Assembly: GCF_003944705.1 (NCBI RefSeq)
Contig: NZ_RWIS01000006.1
Location: forward strand, 62,001 to 126,000
Direction: 5' to 3'
Source: Hymenobacter metallilatus
GTDB lineage: Bacteria; Bacteroidota; Bacteroidia; Cytophagales; Hymenobacteraceae
Length of the DNA: 64,000 bases
Below are positions 46,999 through 56,303 of the stretch, in pieces. The position numbers and the translations under genes are program-made. The notes under the pieces are model-generated. The model saw only the letters and a program-made list of their open reading frames with translations. It was not told the DNA's origin and did no database searches. Numbering within the stretch: position 1 is the first letter of the stretch; every line of letters begins with the position of its first letter.

Positions 46999-49625
46999 AA
47001 CGGGTACCCAATACCCAGGTTAAACGCCGACTGGTCTTCGCGGAGGCTGAAATTGCGCAGTATCCACTTATTGCCGGTGGCTGAGGGGTCGTATACCTTG
47101 GTAGCCACGTCGAGGCGCAGAATCAGGAAGTCGAAATCGAAGCGGAACCCGATGCCCGAACCTACCGCAAACTGCCGGTAGAACTCGTTGAGCTTGAACG
47201 TGGCCCCTGGGCGCGGGTCGTTACGCAGCGTCCAGACGTTGCCAAAATCAGTAAAAACGGCTCCTTTGATAAAGCTGTAGATGGGGAAGCGGTATTCCAC
47301 GTTGCCTTCCAGTAGTACCTCCCCGGGCTGCTCGGTATTGTAGTCGCGCACGATGGTGGAGCTGCCATCCGAGTTTTTGACGGTGCGAGTGGTTGGATAG
47401 GAGCCTGGTCCCAGGCGGCGCGGCTTCCAGGCCCGTACACTGGTACTGCCGCCCGCAAACAACGATTTGTCGTACGGAATCAGATAGAGCGTTTCCGTGA
47501 CGGCATCGGAGCCATCCTTGTTTTTGGTTGTGAGCTGGGTGCTGCTGAGGGCAGTGGCCAGGCCACTAGCCAGCCGGTACACAAAGTAGGTACTGGGCGT
47601 AAGCTTGTAGTAGCGCCGGTAATCCGCCGTGAGCTTACCAAAATCATACACCTTCAGCCGGTTGCTGCGCAGGTCGTTGCGGTAGCTTGTAAGCGGCTCC
47701 TGCTGATACAGGCCCCGGGTAAGGCCACCCAACTCGGCAAACAGCCGCAGGTAGTGCGCACTGCGGGTTTGGGTGAAGTCGTTGGAATTGTATAGGTAGG
47801 TGGCGTTGAAACTGGGAATGAACAGGTTATCAAAGCTGCGGTAGAGAGGCGAGCCCTGGTTGATGCGCAGCCTTTCCAGGGTATTGCGGAAAGACGTATC
47901 AATGGAAGCCGTCCGGATAACGCTCACGTCAATCGGGGTCAGCACAATCTGGGCGAAGGGTGAGGGCTGCCAGAGGTAATCGAAGGTGCCCTCTACGTTG
48001 GTGCGGGTGTATTCGGGCCGCTGCACGTAGGTGTACGAGGCGTTGAAGCGGGTGCGTGGGTTGTACTGGCTCAGGTAGCGGTTGGCCCGCCAGGGTACCA
48101 GAAACTGCGGCAGCACCAGGTTTACGTTCGCCCCCAGCTGGGTGGTCAGCTGGCTTTTCAGGTTCGCCGATTGTACGTCGCTCTGCGTAAGGCCGGTGAG
48201 GTCGTACTGGCCCTCAAAACCCGCCCGTACCCCAAATTCCAGCACCTCGGCGCCGCCAAATACGTTGCGCACTTTCAGGCGCACGTTGCCGAACGGCCCC
48301 ACTTGCCGGGCCACGTAGGTGCCGCCAAACTCGGTGGTTTCCTGGAATTTTTTGGCCGGGGAGGCATTCACGGTGGCGTCCAGCTGGCCCTGGGCCGAAT
48401 CGGCGGCGGCCTCCGGGCCCCGCACCCGGCGGTACGTTACGGTGCTGAACCGGAACATATCCAGGCCGGAAAGCTGACGCTGGGTCTGCTGGGTTTTGGC
48501 GAGGCTGTACGGCTGGCCGGGGCGCACCTGCAGCTTCTGGTCCAGGGCCTTGGTGCTGAAGCGGTGCCGGTAGGCCAGGTAGCGCACCGAATCGCGCACC
48601 AGGGTATCGCGCCGCTGCCCAAAGCGTATCAGGCCGGCATCGGTGATAAAGTTGACGTTCCGGATGGTGTACAGCCGGTGCTGCCCGCCCCGGGCCGGGC
48701 GGCTAATGAGGGTACGCAGCCGCACGGTGGTGGGAGCAAAGCTGGTATCGGCTTCCAGGGTAATATACTGCTGCCGAAAATCGAAGAAGCCCTGATTTTT
48801 CAGCAGGGCCTCAATGCGGTTCCGCTCCGCCCCAATGGTTTCCTCATCGTACTGGTTGCCTACGTGCAGCAGGCTCTGGGCCTGACTGGCCAGTACCCGC
48901 CGGGCCACGGCCGTATCGGCAATGTCATAGTCCAGCTGCGAGTAGTGAAACGCCGGCCCCTCCTGAATCCGGTATACCACCGTTACGCGCTGCGAATCGG
49001 TGTGAAAAGGTGACTTGAGGGCAAAAATCCGGAAGGGGGCAAACCGCTCCGTGGGCACCGTATCCGTAGCGGATACAGAGCTGCGGAAAAATCCCTTGGA
49101 CTTCAGAAATATAGCCAGCTGGGTAACCGACACGGCCGTGAGCGACGAATCGTAGATGACCGGGGCCTCGCCCAGGCGCATAATTGAGTTGCCTTTGTCC
49201 AGGGCCAATTGGTGGCGGCGGGTATGCCGCTCCCGCTTGGTGAGCAGCTTGCCCACCTCCGCCGAGTCGGTGCCGGCTGCCTTAATGAGGCCGTCGTAGT
49301 GGGTGCGGTCCTCATCGAGCTTACGCTGAATGCGCTCCTGGTTATAAAATGAGCGACCTAGCTGGTAGATGGCTACCTTTGGCAGCGGGAAGGTGCTGTT
49401 CGGCTTTTGCTGCACCAGAGCCTGCAACCGCTCCGTATCGGCATTTTGGGTGCCTTCTACCTTTACGCGGCTTAGCAGGCGCTGGCCCGGCTTCAGCAGC
49501 TTCAGCGGTGAGCAGGCGCTGAGGCCCCCGGCCAGCAGCAGGCTGCCCAGGGCCAGGCCCGAGGTGAGTTTTCCAGAAAACAGGGCCCGCTGGGGCCACC
49601 CGTTCAATTGCGAATATGGTATCAA
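46995..49625 (-). CDS. BamA/TamA family outer membrane protein
   Basis: About 876 residues from a TTG at 49625; no ATG is available before the conserved part and another TTG is at 49607. A lipobox LSAC follows a hydrophobic segment, suggesting a lipid-anchored N-terminus. POTRA-like repeats follow (LLSRVKVEGTQNADTERLQA; IVLRRQ-type strands), then a 16-strand barrel with a final domain ending EDQSAFNLGIGYPF and a V/G-x-R/K-x-W block (STSVRAWKPRRLGPGSYPTT). It inserts or exports proteins at the outer membrane. The start overlaps the divergent TrmH start by 10 bp. Confidence 0.9.
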   Translation of the reverse strand: MIPYSQLNGWPQRALFSGKLTSGLALGSLLLAGGLSACSPLKLLKPGQRLLSRVKVEGTQNADTERLQALVQQKPNSTFPLPKVAIYQLGRSFYNQERIQRKLDEDRTHYDGLIKAAGTDSAEVGKLLTKRERHTRRHQLALDKGNSIMRLGEAPVIYDSSLTAVSVTQLAIFLKSKGFFRSSVSATDTVPTERFAPFRIFALKSPFHTDSQRVTVVYRIQEGPAFHYSQLDYDIADTAVARRVLASQAQSLLHVGNQYDEETIGAERNRIEALLKNQGFFDFRQQYITLEADTSFAPTTVRLRTLISRPARGGQHRLYTIRNVNFITDAGLIRFGQRRDTLVRDSVRYLAYRHRFSTKALDQKLQVRPGQPYSLAKTQQTQRQLSGLDMFRFSTVTYRRVRGPEAAADSAQGQLDATVNASPAKKFQETTEFGGTYVARQVGPFGNVRLKVRNVFGGAEVLEFGVRAGFEGQYDLTGLTQSDVQSANLKSQLTTQLGANVNLVLPQFLVPWRANRYLSQYNPRTRFNASYTYVQRPEYTRTNVEGTFDYLWQPSPFAQIVLTPIDVSVIRTASIDTSFRNTLERLRINQGSPLYRSFDNLFIPSFNATYLYNSNDFTQTRSAHYLRLFAELGGLTRGLYQQEPLTSYRNDLRSNRLKVYDFGKLTADYRRYYKLTPSTYFVYRLASGLATALSSTQLTTKNKDGSDAVTETLYLIPYDKSLFAGGSTSVRAWKPRRLGPGSYPTTRTVKNSDGSSTIVRDYNTEQPGEVLLEGNVEYRFPIYSFIKGAVFTDFGNVWTLRNDPRPGATFKLNEFYRQFAVGSGIGFRFDFDFLILRLDVATKVYDPSATGNKWILRNFSLREDQSAFNLGIGYPF

Positions 49626-50368
49626 AAGCAGTAGCGAAATACGTGCACGCGCTGCACCTGAAGAAGTACCGGCTCCGGCACGAGGCCTTCCTGGTGGAAG
49701 GCGGCAAAAGCGTGCGGGAGCTGCTAAGTTCCGGGATTCTAACGGAACGCCTCATTGGTACGCCGGAATTCCTGGAGAAAATTCGTGCCGAAGTGCCCGC
49801 CGGGGTACCCGTTGAAGTTGTTTCGGAGGAGGAATTAACCCGCCTGAGCACACTCAGTACCAACAATACGGCCCTGGCCGTGGCGCGTTTGCCCCCGGAA
49901 AAGCCCTTGCAGCCCGCCCCCGGTCAGTTGCTGCTGGCCCTGGATGAAGTGCGCGACCCAGGCAACGTGGGCACCCTTATTCGCCTGGCCGACTGGTACG
50001 GGCTGGCCGGGGTGGTGTGCTCCGATACCTGTGCCGACCCCTGGGCGCCCAAAACCGTGGTGGCTACTATGGGCTCCTTCACCCGGGTGCCGGTGTGGCA
50101 GCGCAACCTCCCCGAGTGGCTCGGCGGGTTGCCCCAGGAACTGCCCGTGTACGGGGCCGACCTGCACGGCGACAATGTCCACCGCCTCACCCTGCGGCCA
50201 ACCGGCGTGCTAGTAATGGGTAGTGAAAGCCACGGCCTCACGCCCCCCGTTGAGGCCTGCCTCACCCAGCGCCTGCACATTCCGGGCCGGGGCCAGGCCG
50301 AAAGCCTCAACGTAGCCGTATCGGCGGCAATTCTGCTGGATAACTTCTACCGGCATGAGGTAGGTTGA
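49616..50368 (+). CDS. TrmH/SpoU family RNA 2'-O-methyltransferase
   Basis: A protein of 250 residues. SPOUT knot motifs: LALDEVRDPGNVGTLIRLAD, TVVATMGSFTRVPVW, GVLVMGSESHGLTPPVEACL and IPGRGQAESLNVAVSAAILL. An N-terminal substrate domain (HALHLKKYRLRHEAFLVEGG) precedes the catalytic part. Methylates ribose 2'-OH in rRNA or tRNA; target unknown. It is divergent from, and slightly overlaps, the TamA-like gene. Followed by a terminator inside a palindrome. Confidence 0.94.
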   Translation: MVSKAVAKYVHALHLKKYRLRHEAFLVEGGKSVRELLSSGILTERLIGTPEFLEKIRAEVPAGVPVEVVSEEELTRLSTLSTNNTALAVARLPPEKPLQPAPGQLLLALDEVRDPGNVGTLIRLADWYGLAGVVCSDTCADPWAPKTVVATMGSFTRVPVWQRNLPEWLGGLPQELPVYGADLHGDNVHRLTLRPTGVLVMGSESHGLTPPVEACLTQRLHIPGRGQAESLNVAVSAAILLDNFYRHEVG

Positions 50369-50572
50369 GGGATAAAGGATAAAGGATGAGGGCTGTAATT
50401 GCTTCACGCTGCTCTTGGCTCTGCCCTACGCAAAAGCCCCCAACGTCAGTGCTGACGTTGGGGGCTTTTGCGTTAGAAAGCGTATCATTTTAAAAAATGA
50501 AGGATTAGCTGCGCTGTTCTGCGGGCGCTTCGCGCTACTCGCAATGTCATCCTTTATCCCTCATCCCTTATC
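50366..50572. repeat. Palindrome with GGATAAAGGATGAGGG arms around a terminator
   Basis: Left arm GAGGGATAAAGGATAAAGGA (50367 on) and right arm CCTTTATCCCTCATCCCTTA (to ~50571). Same family as the insert in the E1 gene. The space between arms holds the hairpin at 50429-50472. It separates the TrmH stop and the barrel-protein stop (convergent). Confidence 0.9.
50429..50472. terminator. Bidirectional terminator
   Basis: CGCAAAAGCCCCCAACGTCAG pairs with CTGACGTTGGGGGCTTTTGCG around a 2-base turn. It has A/T-rich ends suitable for termination on both strands between convergent genes. Confidence 0.92.
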
Positions 50573-51733
50573 CTAATTCAACAGCGAGAAGCCGAAGCTG
50601 AGCGTCTGGGCCTGGGGGCCCCGGTTGCTTTTGAACGTGTCGTTGAGGTTATATTTCACGAACAGGTCGATGCCCCGGATGCCCACGATGCCCTGCACGC
50701 CGTACTGGAAGTCCTCCAGGTTGTAGCTGCCCCGGTCCTTGTCTTTCTTGGTGCCGCCGTCGGCTTCATACTTGATTTTGGTGTGGGAGCCCAGGCGGTA
50801 GCCGATGAAGCCCCCGGCCCCGAGGCGAAACGCATCCTTACCCTTCTTATCCTGGAAGTTGAGCATGGGCATCAGGGGCAGGTTGATGCTGGTCACGGCC
50901 AGCTTGCTTTTCTCCAGGTTGCGGCCGGCATCGGCCTTTACAATGGTCGTGACGCCGTTGGTATTCACAAACTGGTAGTTGTTGTCGAGCATGTAGTTGT
51001 TGAAGGCTACCTCGGGGCCGGTGCGCAGGAACAAGGGCGAGCCCTTGCCACCCACCCGGACATCGTAGTGCCAGTTAAGGCTGAGGTAGCGCGAGGCAAT
51101 GGGCCGCAGGTCGGGCGCAAACTGGTTTTGCGGCACCGATTTGTTTACCAGCGCATTCACGCCCAGGTCAATGTCGAAATTACTGTGAACGGCACGGTTC
51201 CGGCGCTCCTCCTGCTTGGCTTTACGCTCGGCATTGCGCACGGAGTCGGAAGCTGCCGACGTACCCACCCGCACCGATACGTGGTCGGAGCCGCCGTCGG
51301 TACTCTCCTCCACCGATACCCCGAACACCCGGCCCAGGGTCACGTCCACGTGGTCGGCCGATTTAGTGGCTTTAGCTCCGGTACCCTGGTTGCGCACCGT
51401 AATACGGATTTGCTCGGGTACCTGCTTGCCGGGCTGCTCCTTGGCCGGGTAGAACTCCATGGTTACCTGCTCCGCCTTGGAGTTTTTGCCGGCGGCTTCG
51501 GCCTGGCTGATGTACCCATCCAGCAGCACCAGCAGCGAATCGAGCTTGTACTGGCGCAGCTCGCGGAGCTGGGCTTTGTTCTTCACATACAGCGTCATGC
51601 TGGCCTGGTTGGGCAGTTTCACCACAATGGTATCATCGTTGGCCACGGTGGTGGGGCGGGCAAGCGTTTTGGCCTGACCGGCAGTGGCAGTACCAAGGAG
51701 CAGAGCGGCGACGAGAACGGGGAAGCGTTTCAT
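50573..51733 (-). CDS. Outer membrane beta-barrel protein, sigma-operon partner
   Basis: A protein of 386 residues: signal peptide (RFPVLVAALLLGTATAGQA), a helical periplasmic segment, then an OmpA-like barrel domain with alternating aromatic strands (YLSLNWHYDVRVGGKGSPLF, FRLGAGGFIGYRLGSHTKIK) ending LSFGFSLLN. The stop lies next to the palindrome with the TrmH gene. It is the last gene of a sigma factor / anti-sigma-like / barrel unit, a frequent arrangement in Bacteroidota. Ligand unknown. Confidence 0.8.
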   Translation of the reverse strand: MKRFPVLVAALLLGTATAGQAKTLARPTTVANDDTIVVKLPNQASMTLYVKNKAQLRELRQYKLDSLLVLLDGYISQAEAAGKNSKAEQVTMEFYPAKEQPGKQVPEQIRITVRNQGTGAKATKSADHVDVTLGRVFGVSVEESTDGGSDHVSVRVGTSAASDSVRNAERKAKQEERRNRAVHSNFDIDLGVNALVNKSVPQNQFAPDLRPIASRYLSLNWHYDVRVGGKGSPLFLRTGPEVAFNNYMLDNNYQFVNTNGVTTIVKADAGRNLEKSKLAVTSINLPLMPMLNFQDKKGKDAFRLGAGGFIGYRLGSHTKIKYEADGGTKKDKDRGSYNLEDFQYGVQGIVGIRGIDLFVKYNLNDTFKSNRGPQAQTLSFGFSLLN

Positions 51734-51759
51734 AACGAAGGGCGCAAAAAGCGGGAGAG

Positions 51760-52563
51760 TTAGAGTTGGATGACTTTGGTGAGGGTGTGGCCCGCCACGC
51801 GGGCCTGCACCGTCACGGTTTCGGGAATGCCAGCGGCCGTAAGGCTCACTTTCTCGCCCTGCACCACGTTGCGGGCCTGCCGCAGCAAGGATACCAGGCG
51901 GGGCCGGTGGGCCGGGGCGGCCGGGGCAGGAGCCACGGCCGCGGGCCGGACTTCTACCTCAATGGGGCCGGTGAGGGCTACTGAGTGGGTGGCAAGCTCC
52001 GGAAGAGGGCTGGGCTCGGGCTCAGGCCCGCGCTCCGGACGAGTGGGCTGAAGAGCAGGAGCCGGCAGTTCTGGCGAAGCGGTCCGGGTAGTAGCCTGCG
52101 CCAGCTGGCGCGGGTCCGAAGCACGGGGCCGGTCGGGCCGGCGGGCTTCCGAAGCGGGGTCCGGTTGTACACCCACGGACCGGGTTTCGGAAGAGGGCAC
52201 CGCAGTGGCCACTGCGGCGGCCGGCTCGGGGGCCGGGGCTTCTGAGGGGCTAGATGGAGAAGTGGGGGCGGGGGTTGCCTGGGGCTGTACACTATTTTTT
52301 GTGGCCGGAGCTGCGGGCCGGCGGGGCGTGGCAGCCGCCATTTCCGGTTGCGTGGCTGAGTGACCGGCGCCGCCTACCACTACCCACCAGGTGCCGCCCA
52401 GCAGCGCGAGCAGGGCTACGGCGGCCGCAGCCAGCCACAGCACCGGGCGGCGCTTGCGGGGCTGAATTTCAGCTGCTATTTCGTCCCACAGAAACGCGGG
52501 CGGCGTAGGAGCGTGGTCCGCCAGCCGGTCGCGGAACAGCTTGTCGATATCTTCGGGTTGCAT
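51760..52563 (-). CDS. Single-TM protein, probable anti-sigma factor
   Basis: About 267 residues from the ATG at 52563 (a longer frame from 52701 would overlap the sigma gene). A short N-terminal cytoplasmic helix (EDIDKLFRDRLADHAPTPPA, then FLWDEIAAEIQP) precedes one TM helix (VLWLAAAAVALLALLGGTWW), followed by a Pro/Ala/Thr-rich periplasmic tail and a beta-rich C-terminus. The size and position (4 bp after the sigma gene) suggest an anti-sigma factor, but no known anti-sigma motif is evident. Confidence 0.7.
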   Translation of the reverse strand: MQPEDIDKLFRDRLADHAPTPPAFLWDEIAAEIQPRKRRPVLWLAAAAVALLALLGGTWWVVVGGAGHSATQPEMAAATPRRPAAPATKNSVQPQATPAPTSPSSPSEAPAPEPAAAVATAVPSSETRSVGVQPDPASEARRPDRPRASDPRQLAQATTRTASPELPAPALQPTRPERGPEPEPSPLPELATHSVALTGPIEVEVRPAAVAPAPAAPAHRPRLVSLLRQARNVVQGEKVSLTAAGIPETVTVQARVAGHTLTKVIQL

Positions 52564-52567
52564 GAGG

Positions 52568-53131
52568 CTAGTAGGTGTAGAGTGAGGTGGTAGTGGGCCG
52601 GGCCTGGGCTCCGGCCACCGCGAGGCGGCGCTGGAGCATGGCCCGGGCCTTGCTGAGCTGCGACTTGCTGGTGCCCTCCGAAATACCCAGCAGCTCGCCA
52701 ATTTCGGGGTGGGTGTAGCCTTCCAGGGCGTACAGGTTGAATACCGTGCGGTAGCCAGCGGGCAATTCGGCCAGTACGGCCAGCATGTCCTGGGCGTTGA
52801 GCTGGCTTTCGGCTTCGGCGGCGGTGGTCGGCACGTCGTAGGTTAACTCGTCGATGGCCATGTGCAGGGGTTCCTTGCGGCGCAGCATACCCAGGGCCTC
52901 GTTCACCACAATCCGCCGGATCCAGCCCTCAAACGAACCCTCGTGCCGGTACTGATCCAGGGCCCGGAAAACTTTGGTGAAGCCCACAATCAGGGCCTCT
53001 TCCGCATCTTCGCGCCGCCGCAGGTAACGTAAGCATATGCCCAGCATCAGGCCCGCAAACCGCTCATAGAGCAGTTTCTGGGCCCGGCTGCTGCCCTCAC
53101 GGCAGGCGGCTATCAACTCGGCTTCGGTCAC
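52568..53131 (-). CDS. ECF RNA polymerase sigma factor
   Basis: A protein of 187 residues. Region 2 reads AQKLLYERFAGLMLGICLRY and RREDAEEALIVGFTKVFRAL, region 4 LAELPAGYRTVFNLYALEGY then THPEIGELLGISEGTSKSQL. No large region 3, so the extracytoplasmic type. It likely controls this operon and perhaps others; its promoter motif cannot be read from sequence alone. First gene of the unit with the anti-sigma-like and barrel genes. Confidence 0.93.
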   Translation of the reverse strand: MTEAELIAACREGSSRAQKLLYERFAGLMLGICLRYLRRREDAEEALIVGFTKVFRALDQYRHEGSFEGWIRRIVVNEALGMLRRKEPLHMAIDELTYDVPTTAAEAESQLNAQDMLAVLAELPAGYRTVFNLYALEGYTHPEIGELLGISEGTSKSQLSKARAMLQRRLAVAGAQARPTTTSLYTY

Positions 53132-53384
53132 GGGAAGAAAGGGTAAAGTAGGGTCAGGGGCAGGTCGTTTGGGGGGCTAGATGCAGCCGGCGCACAGGTG
53201 GTTGCCTGGAAGTAAGAAAAAAACGACCTTAAATACAGCAAACCGGTAAGCGAAGGGGCAGGCGGCTTGGTTTATCTGCACATGAGGGGCGGGTGCACCC
53301 GGTCTGGCGCTCTGCTATCTGCGTCCGGAACGCTTGCCGACGCATTCCAAACTACGTATCTCCGTGTATCTTCTTTCTGTTGCC

Positions 53385-55712
53385 ATGAACCTGTTTTTAC
53401 GCCTGAGCTGGCTGCTGCTCCTGCTTGCGGCAGCGCTGCCGGCCTCGGCCTCTCACCTGATGGGGGGCGAAATCACCTATAAATACCTGGATAATGCCGG
53501 CCCGGCCGCCCGGCCGTTCCGCTACGAGGTGGTAGTAACGCATTACATCAACCAGAACTCCTCCATTCCCAGCGGGGCCACCTCCATTTTCGTCCTGTTT
53601 CACAGTCGCTCAACCAACAACCCGGTGGTAGCCGAAGAGCGCTTTGCCCGCACCAGCATCACCACCATCAACCCCGCGTCCAGTACCTCCTGCGGGCTGC
53701 CACCTACCGGGGTGGTCGGCATTACCCTGGCCGTGTATAAGATGGTGGTGAATCTGCCGGTTTCGCCCTCCGGCTACTACGCCGTGTGCAACGTAACGGC
53801 CCGTAATGCCGGTATCCTGAATGTGCAGAACTCGGGTAGCGTGTCCATGACGCTGTTTTCGGAAATGGCCCCGCCCCAGCTGCCCAACACCTCGCCGGTA
53901 TTTCCGGACACGGCGGTGGTGTTTATTTGCCGCGCCGACACCAGCCTAGTGCTCAATACTGCCTACGATGCCGACGGGGACCGGCTAAGCTATTCCTTCG
54001 GGACGCCTTACGGGGCAGTGGGTAGCGCCCAGGATGATAGCGCCATGCCGTTTACCCCCCTCCGGTATACCACGGGCTTTGGGGTGAGCCAGCCGTTTGG
54101 GGCGGGCGGCAGCGCCCAAATAGACCCCGCAACCGGCGTAACCCGCTATTTTACTTCCCTGAACGGGTCGTTTATTGTAGCCGTGGATGTAAAGGAGTAC
54201 CGGATGGTAAACGGGCAGGAGGTGCTGCTGGGCACCACCCGACGCGACGTTCAGCTCCTGACCCGCACCTGCCAGCCCAATGCAACGCCCCAGCTGGCTA
54301 CTTCCACCGGCAACGTCCGCAACCTGACCGTGGTAGAGGGCCAGACGCTGGAATTCGACGTGACGGCCTCCGATCCGGAGGGGCAGGCCCTCACGCTCCG
54401 GGCCAGCAGCTCCCTGCTGGATGGGCCTGGCCCCTTTGAGGCATTCCTCAACAACCAACCCGGAAGTGTGCCGGCGGGCGGGGCCGTGGGCTCAGTCAGC
54501 CTGAGCGGGGTTGGAACGGTGCAGGGGCGGTTCCGGTTTGCGGCCCACTGCGGCAATGCCCGGGCTATTCCTTATGATGTTGTGCTAAGCGGTACCGATG
54601 AAGACTGCAACCGAAAAACCGGCATTACGGTGGTCCGGATTACTGTGCTGCCGCTAACCATCGTCGGGACGCCGTTTTATTGCACCTCCGGCAGCGGCTC
54701 ACTGACCTTTTCGGTGAGCGGGGCACCCAACGGCCGGTACCAGTGGACAATTACCGGGGGCACCATTACGGCAGGTCAGGGCACCGGCAGCATCACGGTA
54801 CAGGTGCCGGCCGGTACAACTACCGTCACGCTCAGCGTAGCGGAGCCTGGCAGCCAGAGCTGCGCGGCCACCTTCACCATCCGCCCCGACAACGCCGCCG
54901 TGCAGCTGAACACGGCCTCGGTGGAGGCCGCCGCCCAGGACCGCAGCATCACGCTGGCCCTGCAGGTGCCCGGTAACAGCGGCAACGGCAACCGGGTGCA
55001 GATTCTGCGCCGCGACGCCGGCAGCACCGGCGCCTACACCACCGTGGGCACCGTGGCCAACTCGGCTACCGCCTTCACCGATACGGGCGTGGAGGCCGAC
55101 CGCAAGGCCTATCAGTACCAACTCAACCTGACCAACGCCTGCGGCACCGTGCTCAGCAGCCAGACCCACACCACCATCCTCACCACCGCCACGGCCACCC
55201 AGAGCACCGGGGGCCGCAACGTGGGCCAAGTGCAGGTGAGTTGGAGTGCCTACCAGGGCTTCGCGGTGAAGGAATACCAGATCAGCCGCGTGGCCGACAA
55301 TGGCGCGGCCGAGCTGGTGGGTACCGTGGCCGGCTCGGTGCTGAACCTAGAGCTGCCCAGCAGCACGGCCGGCTTCAACCAGTGCTTCCGGGTGCAGGCC
55401 GTCAGCACCGACGCCACGGCCCGCACCTCGGCCTCCAACGACGCCTGCGTGACGTTTGAGAATCGGCTGGGCTTCTACAACATCATCACCCCCAACGGCG
55501 ACGGCAAGAACGACGTGCTGGTTATCGACAACGTGGCCCTCTACCCGCGCAACACGCTCACCATCTTCTCCCGCTGGGGCAGGCAGGTGTACCAGACCCG
55601 CAACTACCGCAACGACTACGGCGGCCAGGAGCAGGCCCAGGGCATGTACTACTACCTCTTCCAGCTCGAAGATGGTACCAGCTACAAGGGCTGGTTTGAA
55701 GTTGTGCGCTAG
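53385..55712 (+). CDS. Large secreted protein, T9SS type B sorting domain
   Basis: A protein of 775 residues from the ATG at 53385. Signal peptide NLFLRLSWLLLLLAAALPAS. The body is made of Ig/fibronectin-like strands (e.g. GRYQWTITGGTITAGQGTGS, then QVPAGTTTVTLSVAEPG) with a few Cys. The last ~85 residues are the gliding-motility-associated C-terminal type: NIITPNGDGKNDVLVIDNVA, IFSRWGRQVYQTRNYRNDYG and GMYYYLFQLEDGTSYKGWFE. Probably exported by the type IX system and held on the cell surface. Ligand unknown. Confidence 0.9.
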   Translation: MNLFLRLSWLLLLLAAALPASASHLMGGEITYKYLDNAGPAARPFRYEVVVTHYINQNSSIPSGATSIFVLFHSRSTNNPVVAEERFARTSITTINPASSTSCGLPPTGVVGITLAVYKMVVNLPVSPSGYYAVCNVTARNAGILNVQNSGSVSMTLFSEMAPPQLPNTSPVFPDTAVVFICRADTSLVLNTAYDADGDRLSYSFGTPYGAVGSAQDDSAMPFTPLRYTTGFGVSQPFGAGGSAQIDPATGVTRYFTSLNGSFIVAVDVKEYRMVNGQEVLLGTTRRDVQLLTRTCQPNATPQLATSTGNVRNLTVVEGQTLEFDVTASDPEGQALTLRASSSLLDGPGPFEAFLNNQPGSVPAGGAVGSVSLSGVGTVQGRFRFAAHCGNARAIPYDVVLSGTDEDCNRKTGITVVRITVLPLTIVGTPFYCTSGSGSLTFSVSGAPNGRYQWTITGGTITAGQGTGSITVQVPAGTTTVTLSVAEPGSQSCAATFTIRPDNAAVQLNTASVEAAAQDRSITLALQVPGNSGNGNRVQILRRDAGSTGAYTTVGTVANSATAFTDTGVEADRKAYQYQLNLTNACGTVLSSQTHTTILTTATATQSTGGRNVGQVQVSWSAYQGFAVKEYQISRVADNGAAELVGTVAGSVLNLELPSSTAGFNQCFRVQAVSTDATARTSASNDACVTFENRLGFYNIITPNGDGKNDVLVIDNVALYPRNTLTIFSRWGRQVYQTRNYRNDYGGQEQAQGMYYYLFQLEDGTSYKGWFEVVR

Positions 55713-55733
55713 GCCACAATACCGGCACAACAA

Positions 55734-55762
55734 GGCCGCGCTGCTCACGGAACAGCGCGGCC
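55734..55762. terminator. Terminator hairpin
   Basis: GGCCGCGCTG pairs with CAGCGCGGCC around a 9-base loop. It sits between the T9SS type B gene and the convergent CoA-binding gene. Confidence 0.65.
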
Positions 55763-55784
55763 CTGCGGTAAGGTGGTAAGCGCG

Positions 55785-56144
55785 TTAGTACTGACCTACG
55801 CTAAGCATCACCAGCGTGCAGGCTTCTTCGGTCTGGATGCCGCGCTGATGGGCCAGTTCCTCCAGTTCGGGGTTTTCGGTGCCAGGATTGAAAATGATAC
55901 GCTTGGGCTGCAGGTCGAGGATATAATCGTACCAGGCGGGCTGATTCTGCGGGCCTACGTAGAGCGTTACAGTATCTACCCCCTCGGCGGCGGGCCGGTC
56001 GTTGCGGATTTCCAGGCCGGCTACCTGGCCTTTGCGGATACCTACCGGCACTACCTCGTGGCCGTGGCTTTTCAATTGATGAACGGCGCGGTAGGCATAG
56101 CGGGCGGGATTATCGGTAGCGCCCAGCACCAGGGTCTTTTTCAT
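55785..56144 (-). CDS. CoA-binding domain protein (YccU-like)
   Basis: About 119 residues from the ATG at 56144 (KKTLVLGATDNPARYAYRAV). Rossmann-type nucleotide/CoA-binding fold with GATDNPARYAYRAVHQLKSH, PVGIRKGQVAGLEIRNDRPA and RIIFNPGTENPELEELAHQR. Binds CoA in relatives; no enzyme activity established. An earlier in-frame ATG near 56276 lies far upstream and would make an odd N-terminus. Single gene. Confidence 0.88.
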   Translation of the reverse strand: MKKTLVLGATDNPARYAYRAVHQLKSHGHEVVPVGIRKGQVAGLEIRNDRPAAEGVDTVTLYVGPQNQPAWYDYILDLQPKRIIFNPGTENPELEELAHQRGIQTEEACTLVMLSVGQY

Positions 56145-56303
56145 GGTCATTTCTTGTTGATAGGTGGTTATTTTCGCCGACCAGGGGCGGTCAACCGTCA
56201 CTGGCGGGTGAGGTAAGCAGGGTGTAACGCAAAAATCGGGCAGAGAGCCAGGCAATTCAGTAAAACTAGTCAGCAAAAAAAAAAAACGAGCCGCGCGAAG
56301 AGC

